Part shown: in pieces, positions 25,595-38,330 of the stretch | Layout of the letters: the number at the start of each line of letters is the position of its first letter | Numbering within the stretch: position 1 is the first letter of the stretch | Assembly (NCBI GenBank): GCA_947652605.1 | Contig: OX393581.1 | Coordinates: 13,272,640-13,336,639, forward strand | Length of the DNA: 64,000 nt | DNA from: Elmis aenea | Lineage: Eukaryota; Arthropoda; Insecta; Coleoptera; Elmidae | Direction of reading: 5' to 3' | Notes under the pieces: model-generated | Databases searched by the model: none | Seen by the model: only the letters and a program-made list of their open reading frames with translations | Told to the model about the DNA's origin: nothing | Made by a program: the position numbers and the translations under genes

Positions 25595-26400
25595 AAATTC
25601 ACGTTTTACGAACACTCGCTTATACGACCGCTAGTAAAATACGCCCGAAATATCGCATATTGGCGGCTTCTCATAGGTCGGGAAGAATTTTTTTTGTTAG
25701 AGACGCATTCTGGTAGATTTGCTTTGTAAATTTTCACAATAAGCTTTGATTTTAGAATCATTCAAAAAGTCTGCAACAATTGGAAAAGCTTATTATTATC
25801 GATTTTTCAAAAACTTTATTCTTGATAAAAGTTGGTGAACTAAAGCTAATTTTAAAATGAAAAAAATTCATGACACTAGATTTTAACGATCTTAAAAATA
25901 TTCGCAAAAGTTAACTGCCCGTATTGCAAGACTTTAACAAAATTCGGGGGAATTTCTTTTTAGAAATAAAAAATGTCACTTAATACGAAATTTGACGCTA
26001 AAATTTCATTTTCGAATTTTATAGTAGTTACATTTAAAACGTTTTTTCGGAAAATTTCATTCCTGAGAAAAGTTGGTGCATGGCCTAAAACTCATTTAAA
26101 GTTTAAAAAAGTTTGATAAAAATTCATACGACACGAGCTCTTACCGATTTTAGAAATATTTGCAAGATTAAAGTTTCTTTATTTTGAGTTGAAGTTTTTT
26201 TGCAACTCTTAAAATAAGATCACTTTGCTCTTGTGAATTTATCTGAAATCGCTAAAATCTAGTCTCGCATGTATTTTTATAAAATTCTTTTGATCTTAAA
26301 ACTAGTTTTAGGTCATGCACTAATTTTTGTAAAAGTTTCTGAGAACTTTTTAGTAAACATTTTTTTATTTGTTACATGTTTTATGAATGACGCTGTATAG
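25595..26400 (+). mobile_element. Internal/right part of hAT element (as at 13248)
   Basis: Shares attcacgtttta, cttctcataggtcggga, gttagagacgcattc, attcaaaaagtctgcaacaa and later blocks, in the same order, with 13330-15100. Confidence 0.6.
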
Positions 26401-27129
26401 AAGAGATAATGTAGGGCGAAAAGTAAATAAATTAGTTATAAAAAGGAAAAATACTCAAGTTTTAAACAAAAATGTGCAAAAAACATAGATTTTTTAAATT
26501 TAAGTCAATGATTTCTGATGTTTTTAATAAAAATCAAATTTTGCCCATCCCCGTTCTTAAGTAGCTACACACTAACATTAGCAAATTGGCAAAAGGTCTA
26601 TTTTCAATTTAACACAAAATAATGATTTTTCGTCGAAAAATAATAAAACACAATTATAAAATGTTGATTATTACAGCGATCGTGTTTTGTTTAGTCAAAT
26701 ACAAGATTTTGTGAAAAATAATAAATAACTTTTTAACTCATTATTCTTTAAAAAAATTCTGTGTATGCTTAGTTTTTTAATGTCCTTTCGGATTTAGAAT
26801 TTAATTCTTTATCAGCATCAATAAAAACAAATTTTCATGTAATTTAAAAGAATAGTTGACTAACGCCAGTCTGACATATTTCATCGTAGGAATAAAATTT
26901 GAATGTCATTCGATAGAGAATTTTCCACGATTTACAATAATACAAAGTTATTAAGTCTTTTCTACCGTGTTTGGAACTGCGTCGTTTTTTGTTTTTGTTT
27001 TGACGTTTCGACCATATTGCCGTGATCTTTTCCAAAATAGCATTTTTTTTTTTTAAAACCAAGACATTGTCGATACATCAACACGAAACCAAAGAAGACG
27101 AAGTTTCAAACCCGCAAACGAAAACTGTA

Positions 27130-27665
27130 GCCGGATCCACATCAATAAAAATGAATGTTGTATTTTGTATTTCAAATTCAACAAAAATATTTGCGGCGCA
27201 AATTGAAATCTGGTTAAGTATTGTACCACGTAAATAGTTATCTTGTGTGTTGTGCGGCAGAATCCGCTTGTGGACGTTTGTTTACGCAGAGCGCAACAGT
27301 TTGCTGCTAGAGAGCCTTTCTTTGTGCGATGTAAATAATCTGATGTAATTATGAACAATGCACATTTCTTTTTTAAAAAATGAGACATGATCAATCACCC
27401 AAACACAGGTATTTACGTAGTAAAATGAAACAAAACTACAGATGCACTCAGAATCAAGTCCACATTGACACGGCTGTGCGCCGCAAATCTCTTTGAAGTT
27501 GGCTAAAACCGACAGCACGATGGATAGCGTGCGTTGTTCGTCACGAAATTATTTGTGTGCATTTCTATGCGGCGCACAGTCCACACCATCAAAAAGTTCG
27601 ACGAACACGACAAATTTGTATCAAATACAACGCACAACGCACATTTTTATTGATGTGGATCCAGC
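27130..27665 (+). mobile_element. MITE with GGATCCACATCAATAAAAA ends
   Basis: Inverted ends GCCGGATCCACATCAATAAA and complement (ttattgatgtggatccagc), with homology running about 45 bp. Interior has repeated gcggcgca/tgcgccgc blocks (27193, 27476, 27570). TSD unclear. Confidence 0.7.
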
Positions 27666-28994
27666 TTAACATAGACAACGGCGCGAAAGCTTGAAGAATA
27701 AAAAAGTTATAAAGGTGCAACAGTCAAACTAAATGATCCGGTATATTTTGAAGTATTTAAATTCCTTTTGTGATTGTTTCGAAGGACCAAATTTTTTTCG
27801 AGGTTCATAATTTTCGCTTATTCTCTTCATGCGGTAGGGACACGACACTGGTCCTTATTTAATTACGCGTACATTCATTTGTTTTAACCGTTTTGCGTCC
27901 ACATCGTTATCAGTATTGTAAAAATGTAATAACTCCTACACATAAAGCGGTTTTTAATAGTTTTTTAATAGCTTCCATCGACGTAACTCGTTTATAGCAT
28001 GAGGCAATAATCGCTAATACAAACAGTTAAAATCCAATTCACTTTTACAACGACCTTGCCAGATATGGTAGAGGTGTCACTTCATTATTATTCTACAATT
28101 TTTTTTAGTATTTCTCATGTACATTCGTTAGAAAAACAACTGTTAGATAAATGTTGTTGACAGCTAACTGTTGATTTGCGTAAAAATTCGAAATTTGCGT
28201 AAATCTCTTGAAATATGTTTGCATGTATCAATTGCCATGAAAAACAAATTCAAATGTAGATTGGTTTGTAGGTCGGTAACCTTTCAAGGAAAAACCGATT
28301 TCTACGCTGTTGTTTCAACAAAAATCACGCATTTAAGATAGGCAATAATCATACAACAACTAAATAAAATACTACTACATTTTTGTGTAAATTATTAATT
28401 TTCGTTGAAAAAATTGTGATAATATGAAGTTTTCTTATATCTGCAGTATTAAAAATGGAAAACATTCAGTTGAACATAAATTTCCATTTTTTTAATTGAT
28501 GACAAATTATTTGCAATAGAAAAATCCCACTGCTTTATATAAAATTCAAGTGCTATAATAAAATGCTGTAAAGTAAATAAAATTTAATGTATTAACTTTA
28601 AATAAATAAAAAGCTTTTAAAAATTTAAAACGCTATTTAATATGTTGTGTTGAGCAGACTGGTAATTGATAGAATATGTAATGTACACAGTTATCTCATA
28701 CAGCATTTACATTTTTTATGAAGCATATTTAAAACTTACATTTGTGTAGTTTTCATAAAGCATTTATTTAATTCCTCTCCATTTTATTTTTAGCAATTAT
28801 CTGAAGTTTTAACGTTCTACCAAACTTCATTAATAAATAATTATGTAATATTTCTTTTGCGTTATAATTTACATGTTCTGTTTTACAAAAAAAAAAGTGT
28901 TATAATTAGCGTGTTGGCCTATTTCATCAAAGCATAAACTTTAAGTTTTAACTATGGAAGGAAGTCTGCAAAATAAGATTCGTGTTTTACTGTG
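27666..28994. other. No gene seen
   Basis: AT-rich, no open frame or repeat structure that I could support. Confidence 0.5.
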
Positions 28995-29122
28995 CAAGGT
29001 GGTCCAAATTCAATGGGATTACATGTCTCAAAAAACTGCACATTTTTGGTAATTTAACTGTTTCTCTATCTTGACTGTTAAGCGAGATACCCATGTAATC
29101 CCATCGAATTTGGACCACCCTG
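28995..29122 (+). mobile_element. Small palindromic MITE with mariner-like ends
   Basis: 128 bp, ends CAAGGTGGTCCAAATTCAAT and ATCGAATTTGGACCACCCTG, arms about 40 bp. Ends resemble those of the mariner remnant at 62533. Confidence 0.75.
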
Positions 29123-29940
29123 TACGTTGATAAGATAGTTTGACTTTGTAATCAGTTCTTACAATTAGAATAATGTTTTCTACTTTATTTTCAAATTAGC
29201 AACATGTCTCGCAAAATAAAAAATGAAAACAAGCAAATAACAAACGAACACGTAAAATATATTACATGTTTCATTAGGGTTGCCATGTCATTTTGACGGT
29301 TGGCGATCATTCTTTAGGCTTCATGTTTTCAATAAAAACTATGGTTATCTCCAGAGTAAAAGTCGTTGGTAAAAAGTGTGCAAGGTGACAAAAAAACATA
29401 ATTTTAGAAAATAATATTTTCACTATAAAAAATAGTATATTTTACAACGAGATGAAAATGCAGTTTTTTGATTTCATCTCGAGTCGTATATGCTATTTTT
29501 TCTACGAATTTAAAAACATATAGAACGAAAGTTAATGTAAGCGAACTAAATGACAATTATTCTGTATAAAGTATTAATTAGTCATTTTATTCCCATAGCG
29601 ACACCTCCACACTGACATTGACAGAAATAAAATTATAACCTGCAAACGAAATATATTTAATATTAATTTTTGTACCATTCTTAGGCTTTTATATAAAATG
29701 ATACATCTCACGAAAAAAACTGGACTTTCATCTCCTGTTGTAAAATATACTATTTCCTGAATCCTTTTTTTATTTTACCCTTTCCACCCCAAAAACGTTT
29801 TTTTTTTGCTATGTTGGTAACCCTTTTTTTTAGCGCAACTTTCATGGACGTTACAAATTGTCATAATATGTTATGAAGCGCTGACAGTGGTCTCATTTAC
29901 ACACATTGGCGTTGTATATAATCAAACACCAAAATACATT

Positions 29941-31445
29941 GGGTCGTATGCATAAAAGCAAGTAAAAGATTTTACTACTGATTTTGCAAGTAAATACTCG
30001 GTTCCGTATGCATACAAAGTTTAAGCATTTACTAGGAGTAGTATTTACTTAATTTTCAGTAAATACTTAAAAACCGTATGCTTAACATGGAGTATTTACT
30101 TAAAACTCACCGTACTTATTTTCGCATCAGTCTTAATCACGGCGTTGTTCATGGAAGTTAAAGATTCTAAAATCTATCAAAATCGACGAAATCACGATTC
30201 TCGACAATATCGTGCACTATTCAGGTTCGAAGAACGTCATGTCGAGTACCTGGCAGAAACATTCTTGGGCAACGTGGACGAAACCAGAGGTGGTGCTCTT
30301 TCACGGAAGGAAAAAGTTGAGGTATTTTTAAGATACGTAGGTGATCCCGTATTTCAGGTAGGCGTTGGTGAGGATTTAAGTGTTAATCAAAGTACAGAAG
30401 TTGCGGGCAAAAGCTGTACCAACCGTCAAGGCTGGATCAAATTTCCAAAAAAATATGGGTGGATAAAGCAAAAAGAGATTGGCAGACAAAATTTAATTTT
30501 CGGTGCTGTATAGGAGCTTTAGACTGTACACACGTCGAAATACTTAGACCACCAAAGCACGTCGACAAATATAGCAATAGAAGATCCAAGCCTTCCATTA
30601 ACGTTCAAGCTACTTGTTATAGCAACGAATTATTTAAGTGTTGATGCTATCAATCCAGGCTGTATCTACTCATGACAGTCGGGTGTTTCGAAAATCTGGA
30701 TTAGCTGAAAAGATTGCCTGTTATAACGGAAATGCAGTCATAATTGCCGACGCCAGATATGGGATCGCTCCGTGGATTATGACACCATTCAGGATTCCTG
30801 ATAATGATGTCCAAAAGCATTACAACAAAGTGCATGCAAAAAACAGAGTTATTATTGAAAGATTCTTCGGACAAATTAAGCGAAGGTTTCCACTCTTAAT
30901 TTCCCGATTTCGGCTTAACATTGCAATAATTCCGTCAGTTATCGTAAGTTGTTTTATACTCCACAATGTAGCAGCACCTATGTGATAGTAGTAACAAATT
31001 CGATGAAGAAGATCTTAGTGTCGAAGAGGAGGAAGGCCAACACGACCAAGAGAATGACATCAGGCGAGCTGGCATAAGGAAAAGAGTAAACATCGCACAA
31101 TTTACTAAGCGGTACTTAGTTGAAAAAAAAAGATCTAAAAGTTTATAATACTCCTAGTAAATTTTAAAAAGACACCATTTATTGTTTTGAACCTAAAATT
31201 ATAAAAATTCTTAATAATAACAATCAAATTATAATTTTAACATGGTCTGTTACAAATGCTATTCTTTTCTTGTAATTAACCATGACAATATTTGAATCAT
31301 TAAGTAAAAGCTAGTAGTATTTACTTAAAATGTTCCAGCATTTGCTACCTAGTACTAGTAAAAGATTATGCATATGAAATCTAGCATTTACTTTTACTTA
31401 TACTTAATACTTATAAGTATTTACTTATTTTTATGCATACGGCCC
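29941..31445 (+). mobile_element. PIF/Harbinger transposon with 3-bp TSD
   Basis: Bounded by matching inverted ends, GGGTCGTATGCATAAAAGCA on the left and the complement of TATTTTTATGCATACGGCCC on the right, with ATT duplicated outside each end (29938-29940 and 31446-31448). A 3-bp target duplication fits Harbinger. Sub-terminal repeats of AGTAAATACT and similar occur on both sides. Length 1505 bp, one decayed transposase inside. No second (Myb-like) ORF is seen, so the copy is shortened or that gene is lost. Confidence 0.9.
30151..31148 (+). pseudogene. Harbinger DDE transposase (HARBI1-like), frameshifted
   Basis: Starts at ATG 30151 (MEVKDSKIYQNRR). An N-terminal helical region (RKEKVEVFLRYVG, VNQSTEV) leads, after a frame shift near 30400-30460, into the catalytic core: IGALDCTHVEI (first Asp), RSKPSINVQATCY. 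A double shift near 30636-30670 passes through SVDAINPG to STHDSRVF. Then VIIADARYG (second Asp region), PWIMTPF and IIERFFGQIKRRFP (Glu). After HNVAAPM a further shift or stop precedes an acidic tail (DEEDLSVEEEEGQ) and a basic end, stopping at 31146-31148. At least three frame breaks, so inactive. Confidence 0.88.
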
Positions 31446-32461
31446 ATTGACTCTGTAAAAGAACGTTATCAACAATCTACATGCAATCATTTCCCTCCTT
31501 TTGCCTCCCACTCCCACATCCTTATCAGCACGTGTACTGTGTACTACTACATGCAGTCTGTTGCAATACTACTGATAAGATTCGTTTCACACGTGTGGCA
31601 TGTAATAACAACAGAAAGTTTAGTGAGAATGTAATGGAATATTTTCTCCAATACTGTCGTAAAAAAATTAATTTGTTTTTACTCCTACTTGCGTATGCTA
31701 GATTGCCGTAACAAACAGTCCTAAAACATTAGTGGTGTACTGTAAGGTAAACGATTAAACTGATTGATTGCAATGCATAAACGATTATATAAATTTCGTT
31801 TAATTACCAGCATGTGGTCCTGTACAAAAACGGGTGGTATCGACATCAGTTAGTAGAATTGTTTACATTTAGTTGTCAAACCCCTATACAAGTCGGTCGT
31901 ATTGCTCCAATTTTTACGGGTCAATGACTATTTAGTACTTTGTTTGTATTTCGACAGATTGTATCGCGATAAAATCGTTTCTTTAAGCATTTTGTACATT
32001 CTTAAACTGTATTCATGAAGTTTATTGTAATTAGCTAGTAAATTGTGGATAAACATAATGTTATACAGGGTGTCCCATATTAAATATTTAACTTGAAAAT
32101 CTTGCTTATGAAGAATAATTAATTTGGTGCTGAATTGCAATAGTGCATTTAGTTTGTAAGTTATTCAAGAAAAAAAAAGGATGAAATGCAAAACAAGAAA
32201 ACATGACAATTATGCCCAAACCCGTGCCATGGACTATGTAGTAATAATTTGTTTTTTTTTTGCAAATTCTGAGAAAAGTAATTAGAATAGGTCTGACAAC
32301 CTATTCATTTTTTAATTTAAAAAAATTTGCTTTTTGTACAACGCATTGCCGATTTAAAAAAATCAGTTTTGGCTTATATCTCAAAAATCGAGCGTGCCGT
32401 GACTTTATAGAAATTTTTTCTAATTTTACGTTAAAATATCTACAGGAATCATTTTACTTTT
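31446..32461. other. No gene seen; one MITE end
   Basis: A TA-type left end, CAGGGTGTCCCATATTAAAT, at 32067 with no matching right end. Confidence 0.45.
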
Positions 32462-32724
32462 CAGCCCGCTGTGAAGGTGGGAGATGATTGAAAATATTCT
32501 ATGGGAAACCTTTTAATAAGTATAAGACATCTACCTAATATCATTCTCCTACATTTATCTAAATTTGAGATATAAAATAGAAACCTAATTTTACTGCTCC
32601 CCTTTAGGGGGGTGTAACTCCGAAAGGAGACGTCTAAGGAAAAGGTTTTATTTGAAAGAGCCTCCTTAATTTTTGATAAGGAATCGCCTCTCGAATTTTT
32701 TCGCAATATTTAAGAAACACCCTG
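32462..32724 (+). mobile_element. Single arm of the AGGTGATTCCTTA foldback family
   Basis: Only the right arm: ctgtgaaggtgggagatga through aagaaacaccctg, followed by TA. It abuts another MITE starting at 32729. Confidence 0.75.
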
Positions 32725-32728
32725 TATA

Positions 32729-33346
32729 CAGGGTGTGTATAAATTGGCGGAAACGCTACACGTGACGATGTTCTTCGTAAAATTCTAAGTCGAAAATCTT
32801 GATACAAAAATGTTGTACCATGCTTCATATGGCCTCAGGAACCATTTAAAAAAGAAAAAATTGGCAACACTGCATACATTGATTTGCGTTTGGACATTTT
32901 TTTGTCAGCAATTTTTACTTACGTATTTACAATTTTTGTTCGAACTGAAAGCCTTCAGTTCGTAAACATAGCTGCAATATTTTGGGTATCGTAAACTAGA
33001 AATAATTACGAGAAAAACAGAGATGACAGCTAATGACAATGTTGCCATATGTATTATTTTCGTTCGAATCAGTGATTTACATAATGTTCAACACCAATTT
33101 TTGAAAGGTAGAACACAATATCTAGGAAAAAATACTATTCAAAATTTATTTTTATTTCAAATCGCAGCTTTTTCACTAACAAATATTAAATAATAACTCT
33201 TATTAAAGGACTAAATGTCAAAACTTTGAGGACCTCTTGCAGACACAGCAAGCATGGTACAACATTTTCGTATAAAGATTTTCGATTTAGAATTTTACGA
33301 AGAACATCGCCACGTGTAGCGCTTCCACCAATTTTTACACACCCTG
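32729..33346 (+). mobile_element. TA-flanked palindromic MITE (GGCGGAA family), copy 1
   Basis: Ends CAGGGTGTGTATAAATTGGC and complement, flanked by TA. About 105-bp inverted arms (32729-32833, 33245-33346) include the block acgatgttcttcgtaaaatt. Non-coding. Confidence 0.88.
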
Positions 33347-34353
33347 TATAATTGATAAGTCATAAATACACTTATTGCTATAGAATGCAAAAATAAGATG
33401 TCATCCTATCATTTGGCCTAAATACTAATAATCGTACCCAATTTTCCTGAGAATCATATTTTCTTAAGTAATACGATTTTGGCAACTTTTCCCTCACTGT
33501 CTTATGTTACCTACTATTTTTCTTTAATTTTAACCATTCTTGATAAAACTATTAAAATAATTTTGATGTATATGCTTTTTTGTTGTATGTACAATAATTT
33601 TTAAATTCAGCCTATATTATTTTTTTTGTATAAAATTGGATCTATATATTTGGAATGTTGAAATAAAATTGTTTAACTATTTTGTTAATAAATAAAAGGT
33701 TTACTTATTTTTAGTTTATTCTTTTAGTACATTTTTAGTTTAAAATATAAACTTCATAAAAGCAATAATGATTTTTTATAAATCCTATGATGCATCTTAA
33801 AAATCAGGTTATGATAATGATTTCACCTACGTTTTTAAATACTTATATCGTGACCAAAATAAATATAACTTATAGTTAATTTTAACAAGCACATACAAAA
33901 CATATTTTTTAAAGTTATTATCATTACATGTGACCCTGGTTACAGAACAGACTTTGTTCGAATTTTTTGTTATTTTTATATTCATAATCGTTTTTTAATC
34001 GAAAGAGGTCAGTAAGCAAATGATAACGTTTTGAAGGATGAAACTTGAATGATCTCATTCGTTGCTTATGTGATATACTATCAAATATTTTTATACCCAT
34101 AACAAATAATTTGTTCTCTTATTTTTGGTATGATTATGATAATTAATTATATTTTGCGTGTCATCACTTTTTTGTACACTTAGATTCCTGGATTTAAAAA
34201 TGTTGTTAAATACCAACTGTTATGCATTTTTTATAAAGCCCACATTTATACAAACCGCAAAACAATATTGACACTACTTGATTTCCTGATTTATTATTGT
34301 ATTAATCATAAAAATAAGCTTGGAAATTATCTAGCAATGTTTGTGTTGTATTT
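33347..34353. other. No gene seen; first kb of copy C intron
   Basis: Very AT-rich; no second L1 exon visible downstream of the copy C donor. Confidence 0.5.
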
Positions 34354-34359
34354 TCTTAC

Positions 34360-34707
34360 CTCTTGTAGATCCTGCATTTCGTAAATTATAAGAGCATAAT
34401 CTGATATCAACGTATTCCCGCGAATAACTGTCAAGTTCGGGAGCAATTTTCCCACACTAGTCAATCCAAAAACGCGATAAAACAACAGAAAACCTCTAAT
34501 TTCGGTGAGTTCCGGAAAACTGAGAAACTGGAAGTCGGATATGTTAGTGAATTCGCACAAGGCAATGTTTAAAGACCCCAAGATAACGGTACATCCTCTC
34601 AATTTATCAAAATCGTCGACGGAGTTCCGTATATCTAAAGGTTCACACATTTTTCCTGTTGCCACAGCGATAACCGCGTATAAAACCAGCAACGTCCAAT
34701 GTAGCAT
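34360..34707 (-). CDS. Insulin-receptor-type L1 domain, first coding exon (copy C)
   Basis: 116 codons from ATG (34707-34705) to GAG|GTAAGA (gt at 34359-34358), phase 0. Signal peptide MLHWTLLVLYAVIAVATG, then MCEPLDIRN, LRGCTVILGSLNIAL, SFPELTEIRGFLLFYRV, GLTSVGKLLPNLTVIRG and DYALIIYEMQDLQE. This copy keeps the family's DIRN and paired cysteines (MC...GC) and is closer to copy B than to A. One extra NIS sequon lies about residue 55. An AT-rich TATA-like stretch lies about 30-40 bp upstream of the ATG, with an E-box-rich palindrome (cacagctgtcagctg) near 34783-34800. The next homologous exon downstream is copy B, 21.9 kb away, across a transposon-dense interval with no visible L1, Cys-rich or kinase exon. 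Intact frame plus intact donor argue for function. Confidence 0.88.
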
Positions 34708-35660
34708 TGTAGAAATTTAACCACAAACTCTCCACGGTATATTTATTGTGTCTAGTTGGGGAATTAATTAAAACTACCCCGCGGCACAGCTGTCAGCTGT
34801 ACAACTGAAATGAAATGAGAATTGATAGACGACACTACAGTGAATGTTTTTGCTACCTACACAGTTCAGAGTGTAATCGTTCAATTAATATAGGTTAACA
34901 AGAGTTAATTCCCCAGACGCCGGCAATTGCTGCGTTCGATATCCATTTCTAATTTGTGACAACTTTTTTTTATACAACACAAGCACTTCGCGTGCCTCCT
35001 ACGTGAAAAAAACGGTCGTGGGTGGTCTCCTGGGTATCATAAAGTCAGAAAAACCACAAGTTATCCAATTATCGTCAATTTTATTGCCTTTCCTTCGTTG
35101 GAGAATTATTTATTCTTGTGTGAGAAGAGGAAATTATTTTTGCTACCGTTATCCAATATTGACATCAAATATTTGTCGACTTTTTTTAAAGTTTACTCAA
35201 TAGTCTCACCAATATGAAATAAAACAACTAGCTATAACGCTATTAAAACTAAAATAAGAGCTTGTTTTAATTGAATTTTTCTTTGGAGTTCAAAGCAGCT
35301 TTTAAAATAAGAGTAGCAATTTTAGCTTTATTTTAATTTCATTGCTGCGTGATAGCGTTTATAAATGCACACATTCACAAGCTTAATGTGTCAAATTACG
35401 TTTCTTATACATCAAACTTAATTTTTAAATATAAGTAATAAAAAAATCTAACGTTATAAACCACTGTAGTCAAAAATGTGCAATTATCACAACTCCAATT
35501 GTAGAAAAAGCTAGGGGGGGCGCTCAAAATGTTTAAAGAAATTTGTAGAAATGTGAAAAACAATGTTACTTTTTTCGCAAAATTTTCTTTGTTTAAAAAA
35601 CTGTATTATTTATGTTAACCACTACTCGTTATTATTTAATTTGTTTATTTGAATATTATG
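34708..35660. other. Upstream region of copy C
   Basis: GC-richer for the first 250 bp (gccgcggggtag-type block, E-box palindromes), then AT-rich without genes. Candidate promoter region for copy C. Confidence 0.4.
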
Positions 35661-36319
35661 CAGGGTGAGTCACGACGGACGTCCCGGTGTTTTATGGCGA
35701 AACGGCATATATTCTCCAACTTCTATCGCAGTTAGATTATGTAAGTCAATAAGGGCTAAATTTAAAAAAAAATTCAAACATACAGGGTGCTCCAAAAAAG
35801 AGTGGCATATCAAAGTTATACTTTTTTTATGGAACACCCTGCATAGTTTTATATTTTTAAATTTCTCTTCAAATTAACTTAAAAAAATTAATAAGGTTAA
35901 ATGGGTCTAAAGTCAACAGTACTTTCAAAAATTTTCAACTTTTGAAAACTTTAAAAAGTCTGAAGATTATATTGACAATAGATTATTTAACACTTTACAC
36001 TACCTACAATTTTAAAATCTTATACAGGGCGTTTTTTACGCTTGGTCAAACTCGTGAAAGTTTAAACATCGATACCTAATTTTTTTTGATACAATATCTA
36101 CCCTATATATTTTACACCGTCTTATAGAAAATGTAATATTTAATATAAAAATATACAGGGTGTTTCATAAAAAAAAGGATAACTTTGATATGCCACTCTT
36201 CTTTGGAGCACCCTGTATGTCTGAAAATATTTTTAAAACGTAGTCCTTATTAACTTACATAATCTAACTGCCACAGAAGTTTCGCCCTAAAACTCCGGGA
36301 CGCCCGTCGTGACACCCTG
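35661..36319 (+). mobile_element. Foldback element with a mini-element in each arm
   Basis: Left arm 35661-35841, right arm 36156-36319, inverted copies (gacggacgtcccggtgtttt against complementary aaactccgggacgcccgtcg). Terminal CAGGGTGAG and CACCCTG beside TG/TA. Each arm contains a 59-60 bp palindromic-ended unit (35783-35841, 36156-36215), itself CAGGGTG...CACCCTG. Confidence 0.8.
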
Positions 36320-36767
36320 TATAAATTAACTAGTTTTGATTTATTATACAGTAACATGGATATAAAAAGAAATCAGTAGCAAACAAATTTAACAAAAAAT
36401 GGCAATTAAGAGAAATTTTGGTACGTGGGCAGGATAACTGAATAACGGACGATTTAAAAATGACTCTAAAAAACAAAGTACCTATTCAATATTTCCTAAA
36501 TTTATTGTCACCACATTGCATATAAAAAAGCATTAAAAAAAAAAGGTTTCCGTAATTTAATTTTTTTAAATCACATCTAAACTTTTTTTTAAAACAATAT
36601 TAAAACAAATGAATGTTTTCATTTTACAGTGCGTGCAAAAATCTACAACTTTTACCCCAAAAATATTTTTGTACCATCAAGTATAACCGAGTTTTTAACG
36701 ATTTAAAAAACAAATCCCATTTTAAGTTTTGTTTATTATCTAGCGTACGTGCATGAAATTTTTTTAA

Positions 36768-37344
36768 CCCCTTGAACGTTACATTAAATTCCTGGGTTTA
36801 TGCATTCGACAATGTCGCGGCGGCAGAGGCTAACCTTTTTTTATGTTCCTTCTGTAATGAAGCTGCGAGTTAAAAAATACAACAATTAGGCTGTTCTTTA
36901 TCAGCTCCTCAAAAAACTTTTTTTTGTTACAAAAATCACACGCAAAAACCGCGCGAACCCAACCTACCCAAATCTACCTGCATAAGATATTTGGGTCAAG
37001 AAAAAAGAAGACTTTTGGCGTCGGTGACAAAGACCAACCTAATTTTTGTCTTTTTCCAACTTATAGCTTCAACACAGAATGCACGTTAAAAAAAAATCTG
37101 CCTACGCCGCCTTGATACTGTCGCGTGCATAAAACCGGCTCTAACGCGCGATCAACTGAAGTTATCCGATTTCGCGTGTACAAGGCCTCAAATCGTACAG
37201 CACGGCACAAACGCGATAAAACCGCTCGAACCCAGTTCGTAGAACGTCAACGGTGCAAAAGCGGTAAAAATTCCCAAATCGTAGAGCCTCGGTATTAGCG
37301 CGAAAAGAACGCCCGAACTCAGTTCGTAGAGACCAGTCAAGGGG
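36768..37344 (+). mobile_element. piggyBac-type MITE
   Basis: TTAA target copies at 36764-36767 and 37345-37348, ends CCCCTTGA and TCAAGGGG. Non-coding, 577 bp, much richer in GC than its surroundings (many CG dinucleotides). The right half (37189-37340) holds two diverged tandem units of about 80 bp sharing AAATCGTA and GAAC(C/T)CAGTTCGTAGA. Confidence 0.75.
37189..37340 (+). repeat. Two diverged tandem ~80-bp units inside the piggyBac-type MITE
   Basis: Both units contain tcaaatcgtacag/ccaaatcgtagag near their start and cgaacccagttcgtagaa/cgaactcagttcgtagag near their end. Confidence 0.6.
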
Positions 37345-37499
37345 TTAAAACACTAAAGCATCACTGAATAGGTCTCAAAAATGGAAACAATTTGTCTAAT
37401 TTAAACTTCTTTGTAGCCCTTACCGTTAACGAGATCCCAGTAATGGCCCTTCTATGTGGACCACCCTGTATGTGCTTGTTTTGCGTTGTTTAGATTTTC

Positions 37500-38330
37500 A
37501 GTATGTCATAAATAAATCAAATACACCAACAATTTAGTTTCCTTTACAAATTTGTTTATACATAATAAATGCTTGCTTGTTCCAAGATTTCGTGCTATTT
37601 TTCTTTAAAAAACAAACAAAAACGTGCGAACTAATATTCGTGAATGCTCCACACGGCGGTGTAGAGATGTCATTTTAGCTGCAGATACCATAAACACAAA
37701 AGCTGAGAGTGGAATATAAAAATGCCAGGCGTTGTAGTAAAACATGTACTTGTTGTTATTTTGGTAGTGCTCCATTTGATTTATGGGCCGAGAGCATAAG
37801 GTCTAGTTCTTCTATGAGTCGTTTGAACCTGCAATAAATGTCCCAAAAAGGTCACTCAACTTTTTACGTATTGTTATAAACATATAAATCACAGCTGCAA
37901 TAAAACTTTTGTAAAAAAAAGTGTGTATCACCATCTACGTAATGCAGAGAGATCTTTTGCATACAAATGTCTGTAGAGTCGAAGCGACTTTTTAAAAAAG
38001 GTTTGCATAAGAAAATTTATTACGTAAAGATTGTGTCGATATCAAAGCTTGATGTTAATTAAGTAATTTCGATATGTCGTTAATTATTGTCACTGTTATG
38101 TTGTTATTTATTGATCTTAATTGATAAATGTTGATATATGTTTAAGGCGATTGCGCTTAATAAAAATAGTGTGGATATTTATTGCACGTCAAAGAGCTAT
38201 GCATTTTTGATTGTTAAGATTTATGTCCGTTTCTCTTTTGTACTGAGAGGTGCACAAAAGCGCTTTTTATGGAACTTAGTGATAAGACTTAACGGTACTT
38301 TTGAATGGGTAATAAGGTACCGGGTGTAAC
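37500..38330. other. No gene seen
   Basis: Non-repetitive AT-rich sequence; several short frames without family resemblance. Confidence 0.4.
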
